Shown here piece after piece: positions 48,561 through 60,803 of a DNA stretch of 64,000 bases (its first letter is position 1; each line of letters begins with the position of its first letter). The stretch is from Paragordius varius (Eukaryota > Nematomorpha). Where the stretch lies: positions 12,400,001 through 12,464,000 of the forward strand of contig OZ176052.1 in the NCBI GenBank assembly GCA_964247055.1. Reading direction: 5' to 3'. A program made the translations under genes and the position numbers. Below the pieces are notes generated by a model, which ran no database searches, was not told where the DNA came from, and saw only the letters and a program-made list of their open reading frames with translations.

Positions 48561-48983
48561 TAACTAATAAAAACAAATTTCATACATGGTAACAGACATG
48601 TAATTGATATTTTTTAACCATTTAAGCTACAGATATGGCAGTAGTTCTCTGGTTACTGCATTCCAAAGTTTAAGTGCATAAATATATTGACAAAATTGTA
48701 ATCAACAATAAACAAGGATAAAAACTAAATATCAATTCCATAAAGAAAGTTCATTGTAATTATTTTTTGCAAGGTTGCTTTAGTAAAAATAATTAATTCA
48801 AATTAATGAAATTTTATCTTAACAAAATTAAATGAATATCATATATTATGCTTTAATATTCATGGGCTTTCCAAGTAACCATTTTTCTTTTTGCTCAATT
48901 TAGGCCAAGAATTAAGCTATAGTTTATTTTTCCTTAAATTAAAAAATAAATTTCAGTGTTGTGTTTAAAATGAAATTTAACAG

Positions 48984-51900
48984 CAGGTTTGAACGCAAAA
49001 ATAATCCTTGTTCTCAAGGACAGTGCAAACCAAAGTTATGAAATCTCATTGGACAAATACCCAAGCTCTCTGGCAAAAAAACACAATCTACCATTTTTTA
49101 TGGATTCTACAGTCAAAAATATGCATTTCGGTATTTGGAAGTCGTTTTTTGGAGAAAATGAAATAATTGCAGAATATTGCGATAATTTAGTTATTATATT
49201 TTGGCTATTTTATTATATTTGATAGATGCCATAAAGTTTAGTGAATTTCGATTCAAACCTGTAGTCATATAAATAAAATTTATTTAAAAACTCACCAGTA
49301 GTTTGCACCGTTTAAATTTACGGAGCACTGATTAAACCGCGGGGGCTATTATAATAATAGGACATAATGCGAAAAAATATATAATTCAAAATAAATTAAT
49401 TTTTAAATGGAGATATAATTTTTAATATTTTTAAGGTATTTATTTTAAAAAACTACACTTTCTCTTTTTTGATATAGAAGAAGAGGGCATAAAATAATTT
49501 AATCGATTAAGACTTATGCAAAATTAAAAGGGTATACTGCCTACTCTATAATTTGGTAGGTCTGACACTTGATAACCATTTTAACAGATAAAAATTGTTA
49601 AAATATTCAAAACATTTTTACCTTAATAATTTTTTATTTAATCGAGTTATCAATGTTGAAATTTTCGGAAAAATGTCTCGAAATGGGTTTATGATACAAA
49701 TTGCATATTTTTAAATTAGTTAATAATATCATATAATTTTGTCAGATAAACGGCTACTATGAAAATAATTGGATCAAAAGTATCAGTTCGATTTTCTACG
49801 TTAAGCAAAATCTGAAAACAAAATCTTACAATATATTTTGGGGTAGTTATAAATTTTTATGTGGATATTTTACATGCATTAATAAAAAAATTCCACCCAT
49901 ATTTAGCCAAATGCCTCTAAACCAATTACCTCATGCTTACCATGAACTTTTTCGATTTATTTTAAGGTTCTAATTTTTATCATTAATTGTAAAAATAGGT
50001 ATTTCTTAAAAATGAGGGGTTTATTCCTGAGGAATTGAGGTACTGTATGGGTTATATGGGTTTTTTTACAATTCTTATACAATTATCCATTGCAGGTGCC
50101 TCAAAAAACTGGGAGAAAAGACCCAAGAAACGAATTAAAAGAGATTTGACTGCTCCCTTCAATAGAACCTCTTTAATTATAGAATGCACAGTTCATTTAT
50201 TGAGAACGGCAAAATATACATTCCAGAATAGGATGATACTATACATTATATCACAGGTAATTTCTAAAATTTGTGCTAAAATATGCGGGAAAAATTATAA
50301 AACTTGATATTCATATTTTTGGATAAATTAATAAATAGCTACCGTTTTATAAATAAAGAGATATGCTCGATCAAAATCATGCTAAAATAAGGATATAAAA
50401 CTGAATTTGGTGGCTAATTAACACTTCGATTCCAATTGGGGTATCTAGGGACTCCAAATTATATTTAAATTGATATTATCAAAAAAACTTCGTTAAAGAA
50501 ACGGTTTAAATTTAAATTCATCCTTCTATCCTAAATTTTTTTTATCAAAAATATCTAAATAAAATTTGGTTTTGAAAAAAGTTTCTTATCAAACTACTTC
50601 GACGCCATTTTAGTTTCATATCAATTTTGCAAAGTATCGTGAATTTTTATTTGAATCACATCTAACATTGATAGAAATAGAAAAAGTGGTTTATTTTGTA
50701 TTATTTAAAATTAGTTAATGCACACATGTCATGTTGATACTAAATTTTTACCTTAAAGTTTATCCATTAAAAATAAATAGTATAAATTTTTAATGAATAC
50801 TTTTTTATATTTCGGTGCATCAATGTTATCTAAGGGCAAACTTTTGCTATGGTTTCAATTCCATATTTTTAGGAATTTCAGTTAAATCACGCCTGGGGTT
50901 CCCAAAACCCTAATTTGAATCGTAGAACTAAAATCAATGTGTTTAACCAAGTGTTAAATAAATCCCATAAAAGAAACGATTATGTTACTGTATAATGCGT
51001 ACTTTACTATATTAGGTCAATAGAATAATGTCGAATTTGGATCTCGACGTAGAAATTTCATTGCGTTTGGCGGATATTTTATATTATCCGGTTTTTATAT
51101 ATATATATAATACTTACTAAGGCATATTTAGTTGAACCGCTGTCCTATCGATACACCTTTGACGTGTTTTGTGAATACAAAAGATCTCTCTTTCCAGATA
51201 TTGATTTAGCCATTCTCATTTTGAAGTAATGCTTTTTATAATTGGTTTGTTTAGGGATTTAACTACAAGAAGATACACAAGTAAAATCATATGATTATTC
51301 TTTACATATACAATTAGTGTTGGGTTTTTGGCGCTTTTAAAAAATAATTATAACCAACTCGAAATGCAGTAATTCACGGTAATAAACAGATTAATATTCA
51401 CAATAGAAATATAGGGTAAACTGAACTAAATCAAAATATGTTGAATATATAATATAAAAATTTAAAATTAATATTTCTAGGTTTTTTCGCAGTATTTTTT
51501 TAGTTTTACCTGTAAAAAACAAACGTTGAACAACTTTTAGTTGTTTATATTTATAAGCGGTCACGTTCACCTATATCTAAAAAAATTTGGTCAGACTTAA
51601 CCCTACGCATAATAATTATAATTTATCTGCCTTATTTATAGTTGGGGGTGTCAGCCTACCAGAAAAAATATGTCATCCCTCTTACAGTGTCACAATGGTG
51701 AAGGATGATGGATTTGAAACGGCAATCAATATAGCTCATGAAATTGGCCATTTGTTAGTGCACTACCATATACATACATACCTTTTTTCATTCAAACTCA
51801 ACACTTTGTTTTTATTAACTTAACATATAATAAGAAGGTATGCCCTTAATCTTGGATTGCATTGCTGAGTTTTTCTTGGATTTTTACTGAAAATATTAAT

Positions 51901-54900
51901 CTAAATTTGCATTAGGGGTATATAAGCTTAGTTAAACTCGCTTTTCAAAGGGAAACTTTATTATTTATACATCAATAAAATTTCAATAAATTATTACAAA
52001 TTGTTACTAAACATTTAACTCCTAAAAAAGTTTTTGTTAATAAAGTTTTTGTTAATTAAAGTAAGTCATATAAATGAAAGAGTGTGTTTGAAAAGGTGTT
52101 ATTTTGATAAGTATATGAAAAAAAGGTATATGCAACTCAAAAAATCATTTTTTTTCTCGGTGTTAAGAAAAAATTATTTTTTTGTGTGAAATTTAGACTT
52201 GGCGCTAAACATTTGAATCAAATTAATTGTACCACAGAACCTGATATCATGTCGGAGTCCGCGGCGGGCATACAGCTAACCAATTGGAGCTCGTGCAATA
52301 AAAAGTTAATAAAATCCTTCATTGAGTAATTCCTAATATATCTTAATATTTATCATGTTATAAGGACATAAAAATTAAATAGATTCAAGCTTATATACCC
52401 TTTATTTTATATTGTATTAAACACTCTTGAAAGTATTGGTAATCGCCTGTCCAGATCTGATAATGATCGTGGAAAAATTGATGATATAAGTTTGGATAAA
52501 AGAAACTCTTTCATAATTGGCAAACATATAAAGCGAAACAGAAAACATAACTTTATTGAAATACTAGCATGTCACACGTTTTTATGACATTTTTTACTGA
52601 TAATAAGACCATGCCTGCCACACCCTTTGCTGGATACCTGGATAATATATGATTTCTTATAAAAAAACAAAAACTGTTTATCAATCTAAACACATATTGG
52701 GGGCGTATTTTTTATAGGGTGGGCCCTGCCCAGGGGTTTATCCAAAGAAGCGCTTGACCGAAAATACGAGAAATACCTAACATGGTTGATATTAATTCGT
52801 CGTATGAAGAAAATCAGCTTCAAAACCAGGTTAATATCATATTTGACACAAAGCCCTTAGAAACTATCAAAAAGCATGGACTGAAATTCGCTCCTACTGG
52901 AAATAGCTAGATACTTAATTATATTCATATTTTTGCTGGAAAATATGCTTCAAAACCACATACAGTGTGAACATTTTTAGGGTGTAGAACAGCAACTAAT
53001 TTAAAGAAAAAATGAACTAAAAATTTACTTTTGTACAGTAAAAACGAAAAACCATTATTGATAACATATAGTATCATAGCTAACCCGAAAAGTTGCTGGT
53101 AGCCTATTTAACATAGGGTGGGTACTAACCACGGGTTATCATACAGGCTCGCCTAAAATATTTGCTTTTATATGTGGATTTAAAACAGTTATATCATAGC
53201 TTCGGGGAAATAGGTAAGGAATTCTACAGAAGGTAGATTAATAATCGGCAAATTGAAAAATGGCGCCTAACTTATGCTTATTTGAAACCATGATTAATAG
53301 GCGGTTTTTTAGCGCGGATAAAAATTAACTTCAAAGGTTATTTTCACATACTGGCGACTTTTAAAGAGGTAGATCTCTACAAGCGGCTGAAAAATAATAG
53401 ATTTTGCCGTTGTAGTATGAATATCCGAAACATACATTGATTTGTTAATTCTCTAGGCGAAAATTTGCTTCCCCATTATATTTTAAAGAGTTTTTTTTCG
53501 CAAAAATATCTTTTACTGGGAGTGTATGAGAGGAGGGGAACGGTTAAATATTTTCGGCGCATATATAAGAAGTATTAAAAATATTGAATTTGAAATGGCC
53601 TCACAAGATATCCAGAAAATAATCTCAAAGCCAAAATTGATATTCCAGCCCAATGATCATTATATGAAAGTCGGATAGAAAACTATTGCGATCAGAGTAC
53701 TTTTTAAATTTATAAATGGAACCGAAGAAGTTCTCAAGATTTCAGAGCTGAAACCACTGTGGTTCTTAAATAACCATTTTTTTAAAAAAAAATTAAAAAC
53801 TCGAGAGCATTATTTCAGGTTGTTTTGATTTTAGTTTTTAAAGTCCAATACTTTATTTCTATGAGATCACACAAGTTGCAAACATCATGTTTGGTGGAAA
53901 TCCAGCACGAAAAGGCAATGAAACCAGTTCCTTTACCGGGATTCGATGTTTTTGATCATCAGTGCTCGTTGGCTCTAGGGCGAGCTCATGCATACGTCAA
54001 CACTACAGTAATATTATATAAATTATATATAATGTGAGTTTTAGTGTGTAATGAATGCACCTTAAACAGGGGTATCTAAGATGTGCGGCAGGAAAAAATT
54101 GGAAAAAAACCAAACGAATCCGAAATTCTAAATTGTCTAAAAAAATATGCTAATAGACTTATATTTAATTTTAATAAATCTTTTTAGATTTATGCAACGA
54201 CAGCAATACAATTCTATGTTTGATACCTAAAAAATAACTATTATTAAGGCCCATATATTTTCCGAATTTTTTGAGCTGAAATGCGGCCTGCGAAGCCAAT
54301 TGTGTTGAGGACCACTAGCCAAAATGATTAATATGTCATTTTCGAAGCACTCTAATTGATAATTTGTGTAATTGTCCAAAAAAATAATTGTTTATTTGAT
54401 AGAGAAATAAATGCATTGATTAAACAAAATTTGTTTTATTGATTAGGAATCGAATTGCACGCATTTGGTTTGTAGTTATTTTGAGAATAATACAGATCAC
54501 AATGTTTTACTCTACATATCTCCGATCGAAGGCACACCTTGCATTTCTCATAGGGGGATTGTAGATCTCATAAATTCCCAGAATGGAAAAGTATGGTAAT
54601 TAAAATATTAAAAAATTATAACTTCAACACGAAACCATACTGTTAAAAACGCAGATAAACCAAAATATTTGGATTTAAAGATGATTAAAAGACTAGCTAA
54701 GACCTGGTAAAAATCGCATCTTTATTCACATAAAAATTTAGATTGAATTCTAAATTCTCATAGGATTTTGCCATAAAGCTTTTAACCCTACTAAACCTAA
54801 GAATAATTTTCAGCATAAAAGAGCTGCTAAAAACAGATCCAAAAGATAGGTAAAATTAACATCGGTATCTAATATGAGAATTAACTACCATAATTATAAT

Positions 54901-55721
54901 ATATTTATCAGCACCTATAGACAAATTTTTTGGAGTCAATATTGTGAATACTATTTTATTTTTATTGGACAATTAATTTTGTATACTGGATTTATACAAC
55001 TATTCCTCTAACTATTTTTTTATTAATTTATTTTTTAGGTGTGCTACCGTGGAACTTGTATGAGTAAGTCGGACTTAATTCAAAAATATGATGTTGGCTT
55101 AGGATGGGGTCCGTGGTCTAATTGGTCAGGTTGCGATATCCACTATCAAAATAGACGATTTCGGAAATGCAAATTTTCCAAGTAGTTATCAATCTATTTT
55201 GCTAAATACCCACCCATTTTAGATGATATATCATTAAGTACCTAACATAAATTCTAGATATAAATTATAATATTGGGCTAATTTAAGACATTCCTTGTAG
55301 GAAATATTTTTTTACAGAAGGATTTATGATTTTTTTAGTATTTATTATGTTAATTTGGAACAAAATTTAACTTAAATATCAAAAAATATGCGTAATTTTT
55401 TAATTCAAAAACACATAATACATTTTAGGGTAAATATGAAATCTTTAAGGGTGAATATGAGGTGGAAATGGTATATTGGAAAATTTATTTTTGAAACTCC
55501 GGTTTAATTTTTAAAATTTAAAATGCTCACAGGGTTACAGCTTTTCTGGTCTGGTTTCAACCCATAGCTATTTTGATTAATAAAATTTAAATTTTAAAAA
55601 GTGCTACATTTTAATTTAAAGCAATATTTTTGACACTCCATATAGTTTTCAGTTTTGCCCGGGAAACAGTTATGAACGAGAAAGATGCGAAGCCCATACA
55701 TTATATAAACCAATTGGGTAA
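48984..55721 (+). CDS. ADAMTS-like secreted metalloprotease, paralogue 2
   Basis: Exons in phase: 50096..50256, 51016..51090, 51122..51225, 51255..51280, 51642..51753, 52197..52325, 53866..54007, 54447..54590, 55039..55181, 55646..55721; a likely prodomain exon 48984..49130 fits phase 1. A basic furin-type site RPKKRIKRD precedes the catalytic domain. The zinc site HEIGHLLGAKHL, split by an intron, keeps all three His and Glu but has Leu where the family has Asp; the Met-turn is IMSES. Then WSSCNKKLIKSF, a disintegrin-like part (SCLVEI, LPGFDVFDHQC), LVCSYFE with IEGTPC, and one TSP1 repeat GWGPWSNWSGCD to FRKCKF, ending FCPGNSYERERCEAH. Introns of 31 and 29 nt flank or precede the 26-nt microexon KDLTTRRYT. 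Same architecture as paralogue 1, so a duplication. A signal-peptide exon was not found. Confidence 0.87.
50420..50965. repeat. Repeat family R2, copy 3 (in an ADAMTS-like intron)
   Basis: The left TAACACTTCGATTCCAATTG and the right AATTTGAATCGTAG with CCAAGTGTTA are inverted relatives, giving terminal repeats of about 10 bp plus inner inverted blocks. The body shares AAATATCTAAATAAAATTT and CACATCTAACATTGATAGAA with copy 1. Confidence 0.78.
52700..53600. repeat. Diverged repeat with GGGTGGGxxCTxxCC(A/C)xGGGTT units
   Basis: Two related segments start near 52717 (GGGTGGGCCCTGCCCAGGGG) and 53116 (GGGTGGGTACTAACCACGGG). The run TTTATCCAAAGAAGCGCTTG is close to ATCATCAAAGAAACGCTTGA in R1 copy C (39712-39731), so this looks like an older relative of R1. 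It lies in an intron of ADAMTS-like paralogue 2. Confidence 0.5.
54067..54318. mobile_element. hAT MITE family H1, copy 6
   Basis: Starts CAGGGGTATCTAAGATGTGC and ends near GCGGCCTGCGAAGCCAATTG then GTTGAGGACCACTAG. The end is mutated and no convincing target duplication remains. It lies in an intron of ADAMTS-like paralogue 2. Confidence 0.7.
55430..55478 (-). repeat. Solo end of the ACCATTT TIR family
   Basis: The complement reads ATACCATTTCCACC, then ATTCACCCTTAAAG and TTACCCTAAA, like the palindrome-centre sequence at 6228-6295. No partner end was found nearby. Confidence 0.5.
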
Positions 55722-58700
55722 TAATAAAAATTTATTGGATTAACTGCCGTTTTATAATTGTTTTTTCTTGCTGTTGACACAAATGTTTTTTCGTCTTACA
55801 GATATAATAATAATTATAACAGTAGCATATGGTATAAAATAAAGTTCATAAATTAACACAAAATTAACGTTTAAATATGGGAAAAGATGATTAATATAAA
55901 CACCATGTTAGTTTTTTGTCATACGCTACTACATAGTTCTTTAATTTTTATGATATCCATATATAAATATATTGATTTTATGTAACCACAGGAATTAAAC
56001 CATTGAAAATGCCTTAAACAATGCTTCAATTACCTCTTAATTTAATCGATCTCTCCTAACTTTGAAAGATTATTACCTGATGTTATGAACCTCCTTATTT
56101 ATAACAATATTTTAAATTTGTCTTGACTTATTAATTCCGCCCCGCCATTAAAATGTAAAATCCTTTGTAATAAATAAGGATTAAGTAGTGTATGCGCTAT
56201 AAATATTTTTGAGTAATTAACAGAGATTTTATATTTTAGATCTGCAATCCACATCCATAAATATATACATTTATCGTTTTCACTTCATTAATCTGTTATT
56301 AATGTACAAAAAAAGTATCATTTCGTTGCTTTTTGGATTCATAAATGAGTGTTGTGGATAACTTCCGAAAAAAATCAATAATATTTTTAATTCTTCATCC
56401 TATTTTATTCTGTACACACTACTAATATTAAAAAAAATGTCGCAATTTGTATAATTTGGAGAGATTATTTTATTTAGGATACTGAAAGTATTATTTAATT
56501 ATTATAAACTTGTTTTTAGGTAAATTCCACTTTTTGAGATGACCTTTAACAGTTAGAGGAAAGGATGGCTCCTGTATGATATGTAAAAGCTTCTAAATTT
56601 GTGTAATTTATTTTTTTCATGCAAAAAAAATTATTAATTAAAAACTCATAAATATTTGAAATATATATCATGAATACGAGATATTGTAAAAATGTAAAAA
56701 TATAAAAAAATATATTCCATTTTAATCATAGGAACTTTATATAGTATAAATTCAAAATTATTCAAAATATATGATAAATATTACAGAAATAAAAATGGTG
56801 GCGCTGATGAAACCATGAAATTTCACAATTGTTTTTTTGTTATATAATAAATTTAAATGCAAATGACAAAAACTGATTTGAACGGATTTATAATGTCACC
56901 TAAAATATAAAAACTATATTTTTTGAACATTTTATATTATTTTGTAATTTCATATTTTTGTTTGTTTCAATTGTACTTTCCCGTGTTTTAGATGGTGTGC
57001 CAATCTATACAATGCTAAAATATTGATTTAATAACCTTTAAAACAGTTCTAATTAAACAATTTGTATGGTATGGAATTATGCATTTTATTGCTATATAAA
57101 ATTCCAATATACTATATTCTTTGGTGAATTTAGTTAGTTATCGAAACATATTATCTATAAAATACAATAACTGTAAAAAATTTAGACATGTGAATATATT
57201 TTGCCTTTTAAGTTAAACCAATCCAAAAATATGAGATATTGATTAATTGGTTTTGTGACAATTCAACATATAATTTATTGCATAATGCGCACAAATCCAT
57301 AAAAATGGCCTAACTCTAAAGTAAACTAGCATATTTATTTACAATGGCCTGTTTCTAAAGAACCAAATATATCCTAAAAATATGACTTTTATATGTAAAT
57401 ATGTATCTGCGAATAATATGCTTATATGCCAAAAATTTCAAAGTATAAAAAAAGAACTTAAATGTGAATGACAAAAAAATTTGACATAAGCTATCTTTCT
57501 GAAGTAAAATTTCAAAAAAAATTATTTAGAAAGGATTTGACCAAAGTTTCACTTATTCACCTTATTCAATAGGAATTTGATTTACAAACAATTGATTACT
57601 TTTTTGGGAGTGTTCCAGCAATTTGAATATAAATAACTTACAAATTAATACTGGTCCAATTTTATAATATAGGCATTCTATGGCCTTCAGGATCATTATT
57701 AAAAATATATTTTTTAAAAAATGTGATATTTATGAAATTGTTTCAAATTTTATCCGCCGTCTTTTTGTGATTCGGTTAAATACCCAAATATTGGCAAATT
57801 AGTTAAATAAAATAATTAACATTAAAATACTTTTGATCAATCATATTTTGTCAACAATCTTTTATTTTAAAAATTCATTATCTTTTGATTTTATTGGGCT
57901 AGTTGATGCACAGGGCGCCTGAAATTCTGCCTTTGGGTTTACAATTATGAATGAACTACTGTTTTGTAATATGTATAGTGTTGTTTGTTATCACAGTTTT
58001 CTAACCCTTAGAGTCCAAGCTTCAAAACCGCATTGATGAAAAAATCATTTATATTTGCATTTATTAACCATAATAATCATTCTATTAGAGAAAAAAAAGT
58101 ATACAAAGATGTTTAGATGATACAATTTGCTCCAATTTATATAGATTTAAATTATTTATTCTAATCCTTGCGTCTTGCTAAAGATTGGATACATGATATT
58201 GTAGTGTTATACATATTTTGGGCTCTTAGCTTAAATTTTATTTACTCCCATACAAAATTAAAAGATAATGAAGAGTTAATTAATGATTAATATTTTCGAT
58301 AAAAGAATAATTTCAGTCATTGTTGAGTCACAACTATTACCTAAAATCTAAACATTTTATGATTCTGTATATGGCAATTCATAATATTCGCACAAAATAT
58401 GTACAGTGTGTAATATAAATGTTAGTTTTCCATTTTCTTTCACCTTTGCAATAGAAATCAAATTGAAATAGAGAGACCATTAATGTCCTTGAAAATTATA
58501 AATTCAACGCACAAAACAATAAATGAGGTGGATTACTAAAACAATAAAATAGATTATTTTTATAATAATACGTAACAAAATTAAATTTAAGCATTTTTTT
58601 ACAGTAACGTATGGTAAAAACAAGTGATTCTATATTAAACAATTTATTCCCTAAGTTTAAACATTACTTGTTAATTATTATGGACAAACTTTTTTATACC

Positions 58701-60803
58701 GAATACGCTACTGCATGTGTTAAAATACCGCATTTATAAAATCAAGTTTACCTGAAATTAAATCGATATTTTATATAAAAATGTAACATAGTATAATAAA
58801 AAATTTAAACTAAATTCTTATAAGGTTAAGTCTAAATCAAAACGACCATACACTTATATAATAAAAGAAAAGAAGTGTAAAAATATGAAAACGAATAAAA
58901 TCAATATTGATTGTTAAATATACATATATATACAATGTCCTTTTATTTTACTTTATTTAACACTTTTATTACAACATTATTTTGAAATTATGTAATTTTC
59001 ATGATATATATATATATATATTATATAATGCAAAAATTTATTACATTTTAAACCACAAGCAGGCAGCTTTTAATACATATTTGTTTGAAATGGTAAAAAC
59101 ATTTTCTTCACACTCTTAAATATAAAGAGAGATAATATAAAATCATTCATATCATATGGTTTATTAGATATATGAATAATATTAGAAAATAGGATTATGT
59201 AAGGGAAAAGACCCCCTAATTAGATTATTATTATCCAATAAAAAAATATACCACTTTTCAGTACAAACACTTTTAATAAAATCCTTAACTCTATATAACA
59301 CACATTAATACAAATCAATTAATTAATAAATAACGATAAAAAAATTATAATTTAATAAATATATATATATATATATATAAGATAACTTTTAATTTTCATT
59401 CTTTTGTCAATATTTTTACAGCATTATTACAAAATTATTGTTGTAAAGATAGCAGCATAAAAGTATATATTATATTCGCACTATGTTTACATATTATGTA
59501 TAACTAAATAGTTAGTTTTGTGTTGGTAGATAGATAGCTATACAACATTTAATTTTTTTTATATTATTATAACATACCACCAACCAATACAAATAAAGAT
59601 GTTTGATTATAATTATAATTATTTTTATGAATTGTATTTATGAACTTCTTTAAATGTTTCTTTATCTATTCCACAATCCTAGCAATCAATTGATTAATTT
59701 TTTTTCTTCATAATATTATCGGTTAACTTTACATCAATTATATCCTTTATGTATTATTATGTGATGAATTGTTTTCGATAATTTTAATCAACTCTGAAAC
59801 TCTCAATTTGCGTCTTTAAAACATTGGATATAATTGTAAGTATTTAGCTTTTTTTTATAGTTATTGAATTCTAATAAATAGTTGGTACTTAAATTAAGAA
59901 AAAATCATTTATTTGATTATATAATTTTCAGTATGCGATTAACTTTTTATGTAACATTTCGATACAAAATTGAATTAGAGTATAAATACACTATCTTTTT
60001 CTCCCCTCTCTCGTTTGTTTTATAAAGCAAAGCACATACAAACAGGAAAAAGTATATATATATGCATATCTTTTTTATCTACCTTAAATTTTTGTTGTAC
60101 CAACAAAATAAATGACAGACTTATTATATTTAGTATGATTGCTACTAATATATTATATATTAGCATAACTCAAAAGAAAAATTATATTCTTGAATCAAAA
60201 AATGGTGTTTTATTTGTGAAAATAAAATGGGATTTTACCAATCAATTTATCGTTCGTTCGTTCATTAACTTTCTATGTAATGTTAACAAGTGTGTGTGGT
60301 GTTTATCATACGCTTAAAAGAATATTATATTTGTAACAAGATTAATTATATTAAAAAAAAGTATACACTTTAGAATCTAATATAGTATTTTATAATATCA
60401 AATTGTTTAGTTTTAAAAAAGCTAGCTAATATTTACAAATATGTCACTTTATATACGCGTAAAACTAACTCTATTATATGTTTTTTTTGTTTAAAATACA
60501 ACACTCTTTCCTTTTAATCAATATTATACATATATGTATGTATGTAAGTATATATGCTTATAATGAATTGCTCTTCTCGACATAATAATGTGATAAAAGG
60601 TAATATTATCTCTATTGCATAAATATTGTATTCTTATTATTATTACATTACCACCACCTCTTTGTACTATAATTAATTTTTTTAAAAATCATTTTTTACA
60701 CTTATTTTTTTTAATCTTTTCTACTAATTATCTATCTATTATCATGCATATTGCTAATATTATTGCACGCGATTGAAAAATCCCATATACCCACCCACAA
60801 AAT
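55722..60803. other. Long AT-rich intergenic region, no gene recognised
   Basis: Five kilobases with only short, low-complexity frames. Contains (AT)n runs at about 59004-59020 and 59359-59378 and a TATAAATA box at 59981-59988 followed by a pyrimidine-rich stretch (CTCCCCTCTCTC), which could mark a promoter about 0.8 kb upstream of the SERTA gene; that is a guess. It may also hold 5' UTR exons of that gene. Confidence 0.4.

Noticed and set aside
60015-60317. 100-codon frame upstream of the SERTA gene
   Set aside because: Starts with TTG, low complexity, no domain; might be 5' UTR of the SERTA transcript.
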